Assembly: GCA_042095835.1 (NCBI GenBank)
Contig: JBELML010000088.1
Span: 1-25,799 of the forward strand
Length of the DNA: 25,799 nt
Source of the DNA: DATFKA01 sp042095835
GTDB taxonomy: Bacteria; Bacteroidota; Bacteroidia; Chitinophagales; Saprospiraceae
Direction: 5' to 3'
This document shows positions 15,053 to 22,793 of this stretch, in pieces. The translations under genes and the position numbers were made by a program. The number at the start of each line of letters is the position of its first letter. The stretch's first letter is position 1. The notes under the pieces were generated by a model, which was given only the letters and a program-made list of their open reading frames with translations, was not told the origin of the DNA and did no database searches.

Positions 15053-16543
15053 ATGCGAGTAAAGAGCCCTAATGATCGTATTCTCTTCGGTCTTAAAGTA
15101 AAACAACAACGATTAAAGAAAAACCTCTCTTTTGCGGACTTGTCCCAAAAGACAGGCATATCTGTCTCCTACCTCAATGAAATAGAAAAAGGAAAAAAAT
15201 ACCCCAAAAAAGATAAAATTGATGGCTTGGCCGAATCTCTAGAAATCAGTGCCACTTATCTCACCTCTGATGAGTATGATGAGAGTATCGCACCGGTAGC
15301 GGAGCTGCTACAGTCCAACTTTCTGAATGAGCTTCCGCTAGATCTTTTTGGTATCGAGTTGAGTAAAGTGGTAGAGATTATTGCAAGCGCTCCAGCGCGG
15401 GTTGGTGCATTCATTTCGACCTTACTCGAATTGTCTAGAAACTATGCGCTGCGTGAGGAGAACTTCTATTTTGGAGCCCTACGATCCTATTTAGAGTTGC
15501 ACAATAACTACTTTGAAGATTTGGAGCAGAAGGTGCTCGATTTTGCGGTAGATCATGATTTGCCAAAAGAGCGGCCATTACCAGCCCATTTATTGGAGCA
15601 GCTATTAGAGAAAAAGCTAGGCTACACGGTCCTCCCTACTGGTCTAGATGATCATCCTGAACTCAAAACCCTGAGAGGTGTCTTTTTGCCCAACAAAAAA
15701 GAGCTACTACTACCTGCCCATTTGACTCCAATACAAAGGTCTTTTCAGTATGGGAAAGAACTGGCTTTCGATTATTTGCGGATGGAGCAGCGTGCCTATA
15801 CCTCTTCGCTGCTACAGACCAGCAACTTTGAGGAAGTACTCAATCATTCAAGAGCTATCTATTTTTCGGTTGCACTACACATGCCCCTGCGCATGATAGA
15901 AAGAGATATGCGGCAGTTTTTTCAGCTAGAGAAATGGAATGCTCAAGCTTTTGTGGGTATTATGCATAAATATGATGCCACACCTGAGATGTACTACCAC
16001 CGCTTGACCAATATCTTGCCGAGGATTTTTGGGATGAAGAAGCTTTTCTTTTTGCGCATTTCGCATGACCTGACCCGTGACCATTTTGAAATTGATCGGG
16101 AGCTGCACCTCAATCATCGCCACCAGCCACACGGCAATGGCCTGGAGGAGCATTATTGTCGGAGATGGGTGGCTATCTCCATGCTAAAAGAACTCCGTAG
16201 CAAACAACTTCAAGGGGAGGAGATTGACAATAAAGTAGAAATCCAATTATCTAGTTATATGGCCACAGGAGATCAATACCTAGTGATCACTATCGGTAGA
16301 TCGGCCTATCCTACGCCTAATAGGAATGTAGGTGTCTCCCTAGGGCTACTTCTCGACAATCACCTCAAGCAACAAATCCAATTTCTGAAAGATCCTGACA
16401 TTCCTCACCGCATGGTACACACTACCTGCGAGCGCTGTCTGATTAGTGATTGCAAAGAAAGAGCTGCTGAGCCCGTCATCATCAATCGACGCAAAAAGCT
16501 TAATGCCATTGAGGAAAAAATTAACGCCCTGCGTATGAGCTAG
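15053..16543 (+). CDS. XRE-family regulator with degenerate ImmA/IrrE-like region (ScfR/PrpC2-like)
   Basis: 496 residues. The N-terminal HTH_XRE (8-70; LSFADLSQKTGISVSYLNEIEKGKKYP) binds DNA. The middle (~180-260) lines up with the ImmA/IrrE domain of short-chain fatty-acyl regulators, but where a zinc protease has HExxH this protein reads QYGKELAFDYL, so no peptidase activity is expected. The C-terminal DUF2083-like domain (~290-475) ends with a Cys cluster, Cys459-x2-Cys462-x4-Cys467, followed by ER-A-x-P, as in this family. Relatives sense acyl-CoA or related metabolites and control acetate/propionate or glyoxylate genes. Here the likely targets are itself and perhaps the adjacent hydrolase-OsmC gene (inference). 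The start at ATG 15053 places the HTH at the usual distance from the N-terminus. Confidence 0.87.
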   Translation: MRVKSPNDRILFGLKVKQQRLKKNLSFADLSQKTGISVSYLNEIEKGKKYPKKDKIDGLAESLEISATYLTSDEYDESIAPVAELLQSNFLNELPLDLFGIELSKVVEIIASAPARVGAFISTLLELSRNYALREENFYFGALRSYLELHNNYFEDLEQKVLDFAVDHDLPKERPLPAHLLEQLLEKKLGYTVLPTGLDDHPELKTLRGVFLPNKKELLLPAHLTPIQRSFQYGKELAFDYLRMEQRAYTSSLLQTSNFEEVLNHSRAIYFSVALHMPLRMIERDMRQFFQLEKWNAQAFVGIMHKYDATPEMYYHRLTNILPRIFGMKKLFFLRISHDLTRDHFEIDRELHLNHRHQPHGNGLEEHYCRRWVAISMLKELRSKQLQGEEIDNKVEIQLSSYMATGDQYLVITIGRSAYPTPNRNVGVSLGLLLDNHLKQQIQFLKDPDIPHRMVHTTCERCLISDCKERAAEPVIINRRKKLNAIEEKINALRMS

Positions 16544-16584
16544 CTTGTGCTTGAAGACCATTTGGTTTATTATTCGGTAAATCC

Positions 16585-16935
16585 TTACCTACTTCTACGA
16601 TAATTAAAGACCAAAGCCAAAATACAAATCCCCAATCCGAGAAATTCTCTCGTATACTCGATATGTGGTTCCTCTGTTTTCATAGAACCTGCAATATTGG
16701 GCATTCCCATTTGTAACCAATTGATAAAATCGGGTAGCAAAGTAGCTAGCCAGATCAGACAGATCCCTATACCTCCAATAGCGACCCATTTATTTCTTTT
16801 CCCAAAGGAAGCAAAACCAAAAACAGCCGCTATAAAAGCATATAAGAGAATCCAAAGAGCAGAATCTGGATCATTATATTGGACAACGGCAAATAAGGTA
16901 AATAGGATGGAAAAAATAATATTGGCAATTTTCAT
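16585..16935 (-). CDS. TMEM220-like small membrane protein
   Basis: 116 residues with four predicted membrane helices: ~3-20 (ANIIFSILFTLFAVV), 27-45 (LWILLYAFIAAVFGFASF), 50-70 (WVAIGGIGICLIWLATLL) and ~97-112 (LGLGICILALVF). The QYNDPDSALWI motif after the first helix and EPHIEYTREFLGLG before the last match the TMEM220 family, which has no established function. It probably sits in the inner membrane. Transcribed alone, convergent with the XRE regulator gene. Confidence 0.75.
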   Translation of the reverse strand: MKIANIIFSILFTLFAVVQYNDPDSALWILLYAFIAAVFGFASFGKRNKWVAIGGIGICLIWLATLLPDFINWLQMGMPNIAGSMKTEEPHIEYTREFLGLGICILALVFNYRRSR

Positions 16936-17173
16936 TTTTTAAAAATTTAGCAATTAACTAAAAATGAAGCAATTACGAAATTTTTAAAACATGCAACCGC
17001 TTCGCTTTCGCATAATCTTTTTTAATCATCACCGATTGGTGATTTTATGATTAAATAAGATCATGCTCATTTCATTACATCAGATTTAAACCCAATGTAT
17101 AAAAAATGGCTAAAATTTCCTGCGCTCTGGAGTAATGTCATCAGTTAAAATCCCGCATTCAGCTAAACTTTTT

Positions 17174-17181
17174 TATATTCG
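17174..17181 (+). promoter_or_regulatory. Possible -7 element upstream of the GH57 gene
   Basis: TATATTCG, identical to the candidate in front of the hybrid kinase and one base from TAnnTTTG. It lies ~235 bp before the ATG, which would leave a long leader containing two hairpins. A matching -33 element is not evident. Confidence 0.22.
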
Positions 17182-17194
17182 TGTATATTATACA
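17182..17194. promoter_or_regulatory. Palindrome TGTATA-T-TATACA, possible operator
   Basis: A perfect 6-bp inverted repeat around one central base, directly after the candidate -7 element. The size and position would suit a dimeric repressor site, but no cognate regulator is adjacent. Confidence 0.3.
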
Positions 17195-17280
17195 ATAAGT
17201 ATTTGACACTAATTAGGTGCTCATAATAAAATATAGTTTTTGATAGAGTAGATTTTTGCTCAAATTGAGGCACACCCGCA

Positions 17281-17338
17281 GATCGATTCACATCGATCGA
17301 GGATGTAACCTGCCTGCGCCGAGACTTCGGCAGGCAGG
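17281..17338. repeat. Pair of hairpins in the GH57 leader
   Basis: The first is GATCGAT-TCAC-ATCGATC (17281-17298), a perfect 7-bp stem. The second runs 17309-17338, with CCTGCCTGC(G)CCGA pairing with TCGGCAGGCAGG over ~12-13 bp with one bulge. They end ~78 bp before the ATG. Either dispersed repeat debris or leader RNA structure; no riboswitch class is recognised. Confidence 0.5.
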
Positions 17339-17415
17339 CGAAAAGTTGAGTAAAAAGATACCATCATAAAACTTGTAGTTAATTGTGAACATCTAATTAT
17401 GACTACTGGATTATT

Positions 17416-19830
17416 ATGAAAACAAATAAATACGTCTGCATTCATGGCCATTTTTACCAACCTCCCAGAGAAAACGCTTGGCTAGGAGTGGTTGAATTAC
17501 AAGATTCTGCTACCCCTTTCCACGACTGGAATGAGCGAATCAACTTCGAATGTTATGCTCCTAATACCGCAGCACGTATACTTGACAATGATGGCAAGAT
17601 TGTCAACATCCTTAGCAACTATTCTCGCATCAACTATAACTTTGGCCCTACTTTACTCTCTTGGTTAGCAGAAAAAGATGAGGGTACCTACCAAGCGATA
17701 CTCGATTCCGACAAGCGTAGTATGGAGCATTTTGGTGGCCACGGGTCGGCATTAGCTCAAGCATATAGCCACTTAATTGTCCCTTTAGCCAATACAAAAG
17801 ATATCGAAACCCAGATCAAATGGGGCATCGCTGACTTCAAGCATCGGTTCAAGCGCCACCCCGAAGGCATGTGGCTATCTGAAACTGCCGTCGACACGCC
17901 TACCTTAGAGGCGATGGCTGCTAGTGGCATTAAATACACCATTCTAGCTCCCCGGCAAGGAAAGGCCATCCGCAAAATCGGTACAAAAGAATGGACGCAG
18001 CTCCCTCCAGATAGTATTGACCCTAGAAGGCCTTACCTCTGTAAGCTTCCTTCCGGAAAAAGGATTACCCTCTTCTTTTATCATGGCGGTATTGCCCAGG
18101 GAGTGGCTTTCGATGGCTTGCTCAACAATGGCGACTTCTTCGCCTCCAAATTTTATGAAGTTTTTGATGATAACGATACCCCCCAGTTAGCACATATCGC
18201 TACTGACGGAGAGAGCTATGGCCACCATCACAGACACGGAGAAATGGCACTGGCAGCTTGTCTCAAAACCATTGAAAGCAGTACCGAATATCACCTTTGC
18301 AACTATGGTCAATACCTAGATTTATTCCCCATCGAATACGAAGCGCAGATTCATGAAAATAGCTCCTGGAGCTGTGTACATGGTGTAGAACGTTGGCGAA
18401 GCGACTGTGGCTGTCATACTGGCGGGCGTGGCGATTGGAATCAATCCTGGCGTAAGCCGCTTCGCGAAACCTTGAATTGGTTGCGTGACGAGTTGATCCC
18501 TATTTATGAAAGAGAATCGGAAGACATCTTGCAGGACCCTTGGGCTGCCCGCAATGATTATATCGAGGTCATCTTGAACAGGACCGATGACACCGTCAAT
18601 GATTTTATCAGCAAACATGCCAAAGCGCCATTGAGTCCAGAGCAAAAGACCAAATTGATGCGCTTGATGGAGATGCAACGGCATGCCGTCTTGATGTTTA
18701 CAAGTTGTGGATGGTTTTTTGATGAGATATCGGGCATTGAGACAGATCAGATTTTGCAATACGCCAACCGAGCCATCCATTATGCCGCACAGGTAGCCGA
18801 CATCCATTTACACGGTGCCTTCATCCGCAAGCTTGAAGAAGCCCACAGTAATGTATATGAGAATGGCGCATCCAGCTACAAAGAAAATGTGATGCCCGCC
18901 AAGGTAGACCTCGTACGGATGGGTATGCATTATGCGGCCTCTTCCCTCTTCGAAGCCTATCCCGAGGACCTGGAAGTGTTCAACTACCGCGCCATCAGTG
19001 AAGAGTTTAAGCGATTTGAAGCAGGGAACCAACGTCTTGCTTTAGGGCGTACTACAGTACACTCTAAAATCACTTACTCACAAAAGCATTTTAGTTTTGC
19101 CGTTTTATATTTAGGCCAACAGAATATCATCGGAAATATCTCTGTAGATATGAAGCAAGAGACTTTCGATGAAATGCAAAATAAAATCACCACCGCCTTT
19201 AACTCCACGAATCTGGGTGAGGTCATTGGGATCATGCAAGAGTATTTTGGCTCAGACAAGTTTTCTATTTGGCATCTCTTTAGAGATGAAAAAAGGACGA
19301 TTCTCAAGCAAATTACCCAGCAGAGTCTTTCTCATTTGGAGACCAATCTTCGGGAGTTTTATAGAGAGAATTACCAGTTGATGAACGGCATCCAACAAAG
19401 TAATATTCCTGTACCGCAAGAGTTCCTTAATGCCGCTCAGATCATCCTGAACCAGGACCTTAAAAACTTCTTTGACAAGAGCGACCTTAATATCAGAGAG
19501 TTGGAACGCATCGCCAAAGAGTTTAAAAAATGGGGTGTAGATGTAACGGAAGGGCCCGCCATTAAACTGGCGATTGGAGAGCGATTGTATCGGGAACTAC
19601 AGCAGATCCTGGCAGAAGGTTTTCAAGCAATTAGTCCTTTGAAGAAATTGAACAAAGCATTAGAGTATCTATTCAGTATGGATATTGATATCAACCTTTG
19701 GAAGAGTCAGAATCTCTACTTCTCTATGCTAAAAACCTATAAGAAGCTACCTAAGGATCTACGCAATCTAAAATGGGAAAAGCACTTCTTTAAGTTAGGA
19801 AACCATTTGGGAGTGAAGACTTGGTCGTAG
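17416..19830 (+). CDS. Glycoside hydrolase family 57 protein with DUF3536 region
   Basis: 804 residues. The N-terminal GH57 (beta/alpha)7 barrel opens with YVCIHGHFYQPPRENAW (5-21); HGHFYQPP carries the family's metal/substrate His residues. The putative nucleophile Glu156 is in GMWLSETAVD and the putative acid Asp264 in HIATDGESYGHHHRHGE. Further conserved pieces: HGVERWRSDCGCHTGG and WNQSWRKPLRETLNWLRDEL. The C-terminal ~430 residues are the helical DUF3536-type extension. GH57 enzymes act on alpha-glucans (amylase, branching and related activities); the preferred substrate of the DUF3536 group is not established. No signal peptide, so it likely acts on cytoplasmic glucan. It is isolated: no glgA/glgC or other glucan genes are in view. 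Confidence 0.9.
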   Translation: MKTNKYVCIHGHFYQPPRENAWLGVVELQDSATPFHDWNERINFECYAPNTAARILDNDGKIVNILSNYSRINYNFGPTLLSWLAEKDEGTYQAILDSDKRSMEHFGGHGSALAQAYSHLIVPLANTKDIETQIKWGIADFKHRFKRHPEGMWLSETAVDTPTLEAMAASGIKYTILAPRQGKAIRKIGTKEWTQLPPDSIDPRRPYLCKLPSGKRITLFFYHGGIAQGVAFDGLLNNGDFFASKFYEVFDDNDTPQLAHIATDGESYGHHHRHGEMALAACLKTIESSTEYHLCNYGQYLDLFPIEYEAQIHENSSWSCVHGVERWRSDCGCHTGGRGDWNQSWRKPLRETLNWLRDELIPIYERESEDILQDPWAARNDYIEVILNRTDDTVNDFISKHAKAPLSPEQKTKLMRLMEMQRHAVLMFTSCGWFFDEISGIETDQILQYANRAIHYAAQVADIHLHGAFIRKLEEAHSNVYENGASSYKENVMPAKVDLVRMGMHYAASSLFEAYPEDLEVFNYRAISEEFKRFEAGNQRLALGRTTVHSKITYSQKHFSFAVLYLGQQNIIGNISVDMKQETFDEMQNKITTAFNSTNLGEVIGIMQEYFGSDKFSIWHLFRDEKRTILKQITQQSLSHLETNLREFYRENYQLMNGIQQSNIPVPQEFLNAAQIILNQDLKNFFDKSDLNIRELERIAKEFKKWGVDVTEGPAIKLAIGERLYRELQQILAEGFQAISPLKKLNKALEYLFSMDIDINLWKSQNLYFSMLKTYKKLPKDLRNLKWEKHFFKLGNHLGVKTWS

Positions 19831-19854
19831 CTACAAAAACGGAGCGCCAAAAAC

Positions 19855-19875
19855 AGGCCCACCGGAGGTGGGCCT
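19855..19875. terminator. Strong hairpin between convergent genes
   Basis: AGGCCCACC-GGA-GGTGGGCCT, a perfect 9-bp GC-rich stem with a 3-base loop, 25 bp after the GH57 stop and 17 bp from the DJ-1 family gene stop. Neither side has a long T run (ATAAT follows on plus, GTTTTTG on minus), but the placement suits a two-way terminator. Confidence 0.75.
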
Positions 19876-19891
19876 ATAATACAGGAATGGA

Positions 19892-20992
19892 TTATTGCTC
19901 CTTTCGCTGTGCTAACAGTTGGATGATTTCTTGTGCCAAATCGCCAGCAGATGCAGGATTTTGTCCCGTCACTAGTCGGCCATCTACGACCACATTGTTT
20001 TGCCAATTCTCGGCCGCTTGAAAGAGGGCACCTCTCTCTTTCAAAGTCGATTCTAATAAAAAGGGAACATTATTCGTTTGTCCAGCCGCCGCTTCTTCTT
20101 GGTTGGTAAAAGCGGTTACTTTTTTGCCCTCTACTAAGTATTTACCATTACTCAACTGCACATTGACAATCCCTGATGGGCCGTGACAAACTGCAGCAAC
20201 GATACCGTCTTTCTCATAAATATTCTTGGTGATATCCGTAAGTTGTGAATGCTCCGGCAAGTCCCACATCGTACCATGCCCTCCGACGAAATAGATCGCA
20301 GCATAGTTATCAACCCTCACTTGATCGGGCGTCATCGCATGAGTCAATTTATAATAGGCGCTAGGGTTTTGAATCATCCTAAGGCTGATCGGATCATTCA
20401 TATTATCACCGTACATATAAGTTTGGCCACCTTTAGGGCTAACAAAGTCCACCTCATAACCTGCCTCAACAATAGGTTGATAAACATGACTCACCTCTCC
20501 TAGATGAAGCCCCGTTTTGCGGCCCGTATCGCCCATTTTTTCGTGGCTGGTGATCACAAACAAAACCCGTTCTTTTTTTATGGAATAACCGGCAAAGCTT
20601 TTAACAGCAACCTTCCATTGGCCATCAATTTTCAACAAATTGAGATAGTCAGCGAATTTCCAGTTGGGGTATTCGATTTCTACTTTGGCTTGACCGGCAT
20701 TCCCTTCAATATCGAGGTATACAAGTCGGGCGACGCAATTTTGCTTTTTCCCAGGCTTTACGCCCGCGATATATTCAGCAGATGGCCAAATGCGGAGGGA
20801 ATCACCGCGTACGTGGCGTAGGTCAGCATCAGGATGGAAAGCTTTTTTCAGTTGTTCGACATCGCCATTATTACGACCATTGATGTAGTTCCAGATGGCG
20901 GCTCTTACTTGGGTAGCATCCGTATCCTTTTGGGCAAAGGAAGTGATTGAAATAAGTAAACCGAGTGATAATAATATCGTTTTTTGCATCAT
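19892..20992 (-). CDS. Exported NTF2-like (lumazine-binding type) plus DJ-1/PfpI fusion protein
   Basis: 366 residues. Signal peptide 1-20 (ILLSLGLLISITSFA, then Gln21). Residues ~25-135 form an NTF2-like/putative lumazine-binding domain (AIWNYINGRNNGDVEQLKKAFHPDADL, ending DGQWKVAVKSF). Residues ~141-362 are a DJ-1/PfpI domain of the larger class I (Hsp31-like) type: Glu166 in KTGLHLGEVSH, Cys269-His270 in AAVCHGPSGI, and GGHGTMWD before it. In that class the Cys-His-acid set supports glyoxalase III or deglycase-like activity on methylglyoxal, or peptidase/chaperone roles. Putting this chemistry in the periplasm together with an NTF2-like domain is uncommon. The usual active-site residues look intact. 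It is a single gene, convergent with GH57 and ending in a shared hairpin; its start is near repeat copy C. Confidence 0.88.
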   Translation of the reverse strand: MMQKTILLSLGLLISITSFAQKDTDATQVRAAIWNYINGRNNGDVEQLKKAFHPDADLRHVRGDSLRIWPSAEYIAGVKPGKKQNCVARLVYLDIEGNAGQAKVEIEYPNWKFADYLNLLKIDGQWKVAVKSFAGYSIKKERVLFVITSHEKMGDTGRKTGLHLGEVSHVYQPIVEAGYEVDFVSPKGGQTYMYGDNMNDPISLRMIQNPSAYYKLTHAMTPDQVRVDNYAAIYFVGGHGTMWDLPEHSQLTDITKNIYEKDGIVAAVCHGPSGIVNVQLSNGKYLVEGKKVTAFTNQEEAAAGQTNNVPFLLESTLKERGALFQAAENWQNNVVVDGRLVTGQNPASAGDLAQEIIQLLAQRKEQ

Positions 20993-21083
20993 CGCGTATA
21001 GTTTTGATTATGATGCAAATCTGTACGTACTCTTGCCCAATTCCTACCAAATTCATGAATCTGGGAGGGTAATTAGGCCCCTA

Positions 21084-21243
21084 AGTAACGGACAAAGAAT
21101 AAGTATCGCATTTTGATCGAGAAGATTTTGTGCCAAGGCAAGGCAAAAAACGTAGATGATGCAGGGCATCAGCGAGGCTTTTTAACGCCGCATTGGTGCA
21201 AAAGATTCCATTAAAATCGAAAAATTATTTTTTGATTGTTACT
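21084..21243. repeat. Dispersed imperfect palindrome, copy C (AGTAAC...GTTACT type)
   Basis: 160 bp from AGTAAC to GTTACT. The left ~72 bases are almost the same as copy A; the right arm shares TTTTTAACGCCG, ATTGGTGCAAAAGATTCCAT and TGTTACT with it. The arms are imperfect inverted repeats over ~60 bp, for example AGTAAC-x3-CAAA-x-AATAA in both, so the unit can fold into one hairpin with a GATGC-AGG-GCATC tip. The right end overlaps the last codons (V-T-I-K-K-stop) of the AraC gene. It separates that gene from the DJ-1 family gene. Confidence 0.82.
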
Positions 21244-22292
21244 ACAGACTGTGTTTTTTGACTTCTGTAGTCTTTCGCTGTCATACCCACGATTTTACGA
21301 AAGTGATGATTAAAAGAGGAGACACTATTAAAACCACTATCAAAAGCAATGGCAGAAATTTTAAGATGCTGGTGCTCATTGGATTGCAACAGCTGCTTGG
21401 CTTCCTCGACTCTAAGCTGGGCAATATAGCTCGCATAATTATGGCTGGTCGATTGGTTGATCACCTGAGATAACTCCTTTCTACTGAGACCTAGTTGGTG
21501 GCTTAATTTTTCTAGACTTAGATTGGGTTCAGTGTATAATTTCTGTTGATTCATCAACCTACTGAGCGCCTGCATATGCTGGTGCACCTCTGATTCGCTC
21601 AAGGTAGAATTGAGATACCTGATAGGTGTATCTTTAGCAATGGCCTTATTTCTACTTTTATAAAACCAGAGCAATACATCTGTATATAAAAGAAAACTGA
21701 AGGATAAGGCCCCAACGATATAGGAGGTATAATTACTAGTATCGTAGGCTAGCCAAACGATAAACGTACCCGCAAATATATTGACCATCCAAAACTCATG
21801 ATCCTCCAATTTCTCCCCTTTAAATACCTTTTTAAAAACGGGCAACAGTAAGTAGCCAGCAAGTAGAATATAGAGCAACCACTGCTTGTAAATACCCTCG
21901 ATAAAACCATACCACAGCGGGCGATACTCATAATAAGGATAGTACCAACCAAAAATCGAAATACCTAGTACAAAAGGTAATACATGCCACAACCAGTGGG
22001 AAGATTGCTCCTCTTTAGATGAAATCATACTTTGAACGTAGAGAAAAAGAAATGGCCCAATCAAAAGACAGGCCGTCAAACCTGCCTGAATAAAAGAGCC
22101 AAACAAGGCCCCATTAAAATGCAGAAATACGGATTTGATGGTACGCACGCTCAGCATCAAAATCAAAGCGCCCAGAAAATAATCCGAACGACGTTTATCC
22201 TTTTTCACTATCAAAAAATAGATACTTAGTAAGGCGCCATTGATACCACCTAAAGCACTAAAAAGAAAAATGAGTTGTTGTTCGATATTCAT
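21225..22292 (-). CDS. AraC-family regulator with membrane N-terminal domain
   Basis: 355 residues. About seven hydrophobic helices span residues 5-210 (first LIFLFSALGGINGALLSIYFLIV; last SYIVGALSFSFLLYTDVLLWFY). A linker and the C-terminal AraC HTH domain (~250-345) follow: LSLEKLSHQLGLSRKELSQVINQ for the first helix pair and ISAIAFDSGFNSVSSFNHHFRKIVGMTAKDYR for the second, which closes with the family signature. This membrane-AraC layout is common in Bacteroidota and couples a membrane or periplasmic signal to transcription; targets are unknown. The final residues VTIKK and the stop codon are encoded by the end of repeat copy C, so the original C-terminus may have been replaced on insertion; the HTH itself is complete. 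Confidence 0.9.
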   Translation of the reverse strand: MNIEQQLIFLFSALGGINGALLSIYFLIVKKDKRRSDYFLGALILMLSVRTIKSVFLHFNGALFGSFIQAGLTACLLIGPFLFLYVQSMISSKEEQSSHWLWHVLPFVLGISIFGWYYPYYEYRPLWYGFIEGIYKQWLLYILLAGYLLLPVFKKVFKGEKLEDHEFWMVNIFAGTFIVWLAYDTSNYTSYIVGALSFSFLLYTDVLLWFYKSRNKAIAKDTPIRYLNSTLSESEVHQHMQALSRLMNQQKLYTEPNLSLEKLSHQLGLSRKELSQVINQSTSHNYASYIAQLRVEEAKQLLQSNEHQHLKISAIAFDSGFNSVSSFNHHFRKIVGMTAKDYRSQKTQSVVTIKK

Positions 22293-22339
22293 TAGTCGGG
22301 TTCTTTTTGCGCATTGAAATACAACTTCTCGATTTTGCT

Positions 22340-22766
22340 AAGTTAGATAATGTACCCCGCTATGCAGAACAGCATCGACAAAAACTTAATTCTGGTAGAA
22401 GAATAAGAAATCAAATCCACGCTGGGGATAGATAGTGCAGTTCTGATTTACAATGACTCCTCTCTTGATCGAATAGAGCTAGAACCAGGAAAAGCTTAAT
22501 CACCGAAAGCATAAGCAGACTACTCGGAGTATGATGAGAAAGGCTATCATCCAGATCACGGTTGGGGTCGTCATGCGGTGGGCTTTATCTATTTACCATT
22601 CATCGTCGATCAACTGCGTCAATATCGAGTAGTAGTAAAACTGACCTATCAGGAAGCAGTAAGAAAACGATGCAAGATTTTTCTGAGCAAAAGTTTGTTG
22701 AAAGATAAAATTAGAATAGATTTAAGGGTGTACTTTCCAGAAGGTCCGCCATTAAATCACCACTAA
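22340..22766 (+). pseudogene. Decayed coding remnant of unknown family
   Basis: The 501-bp gap before the AlkB-fusion gene holds stretches that read like protein but have no usable ORF. In one frame, 22407-22496 encodes STLGIDSAVLIYNDSSLDR and a few further residues, then TAA (22497-22499), four codons, TAA (22512-22514), and then 84 open codons to 22766 that include YHPDHGWGRHAVGFIYLPF and RVVVKLTYQEAV. There is no ATG; only a GTG at 22578. Just upstream in another frame (22340-22435) is LDNVPRYAEQHRQKLNSG. A plausible reading is one gene broken by two nonsense changes and a frameshift. I do not recognise the family, and chance reading is possible. Confidence 0.3.
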
Positions 22767-22793
22767 ATAGAAGGAGCAAATACAACAAGCTCC

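Larger units (their letters stand above)
16936..17415. other. Divergent intergenic region before the GH57 gene
   Basis: 480 bp, AT-rich, with no ORF of note. It holds a possible -7 element, a short perfect palindrome and a pair of hairpins (listed separately), all nearer the GH57 start than the TMEM220 start. Confidence 0.5.

Noticed and set aside
18322..18807. 161-aa minus-strand ORF inside the GH57 gene
   Set aside because: It is antisense to a strongly conserved catalytic and helical region; a shadow of the real frame.
22578..22766. 62-aa ORF starting at GTG as a real small gene
   Set aside because: The readable frame extends upstream of the GTG to a TAA at 22512, with no ATG, and the protein-like text begins earlier still. 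It fits a remnant better than a new small gene.
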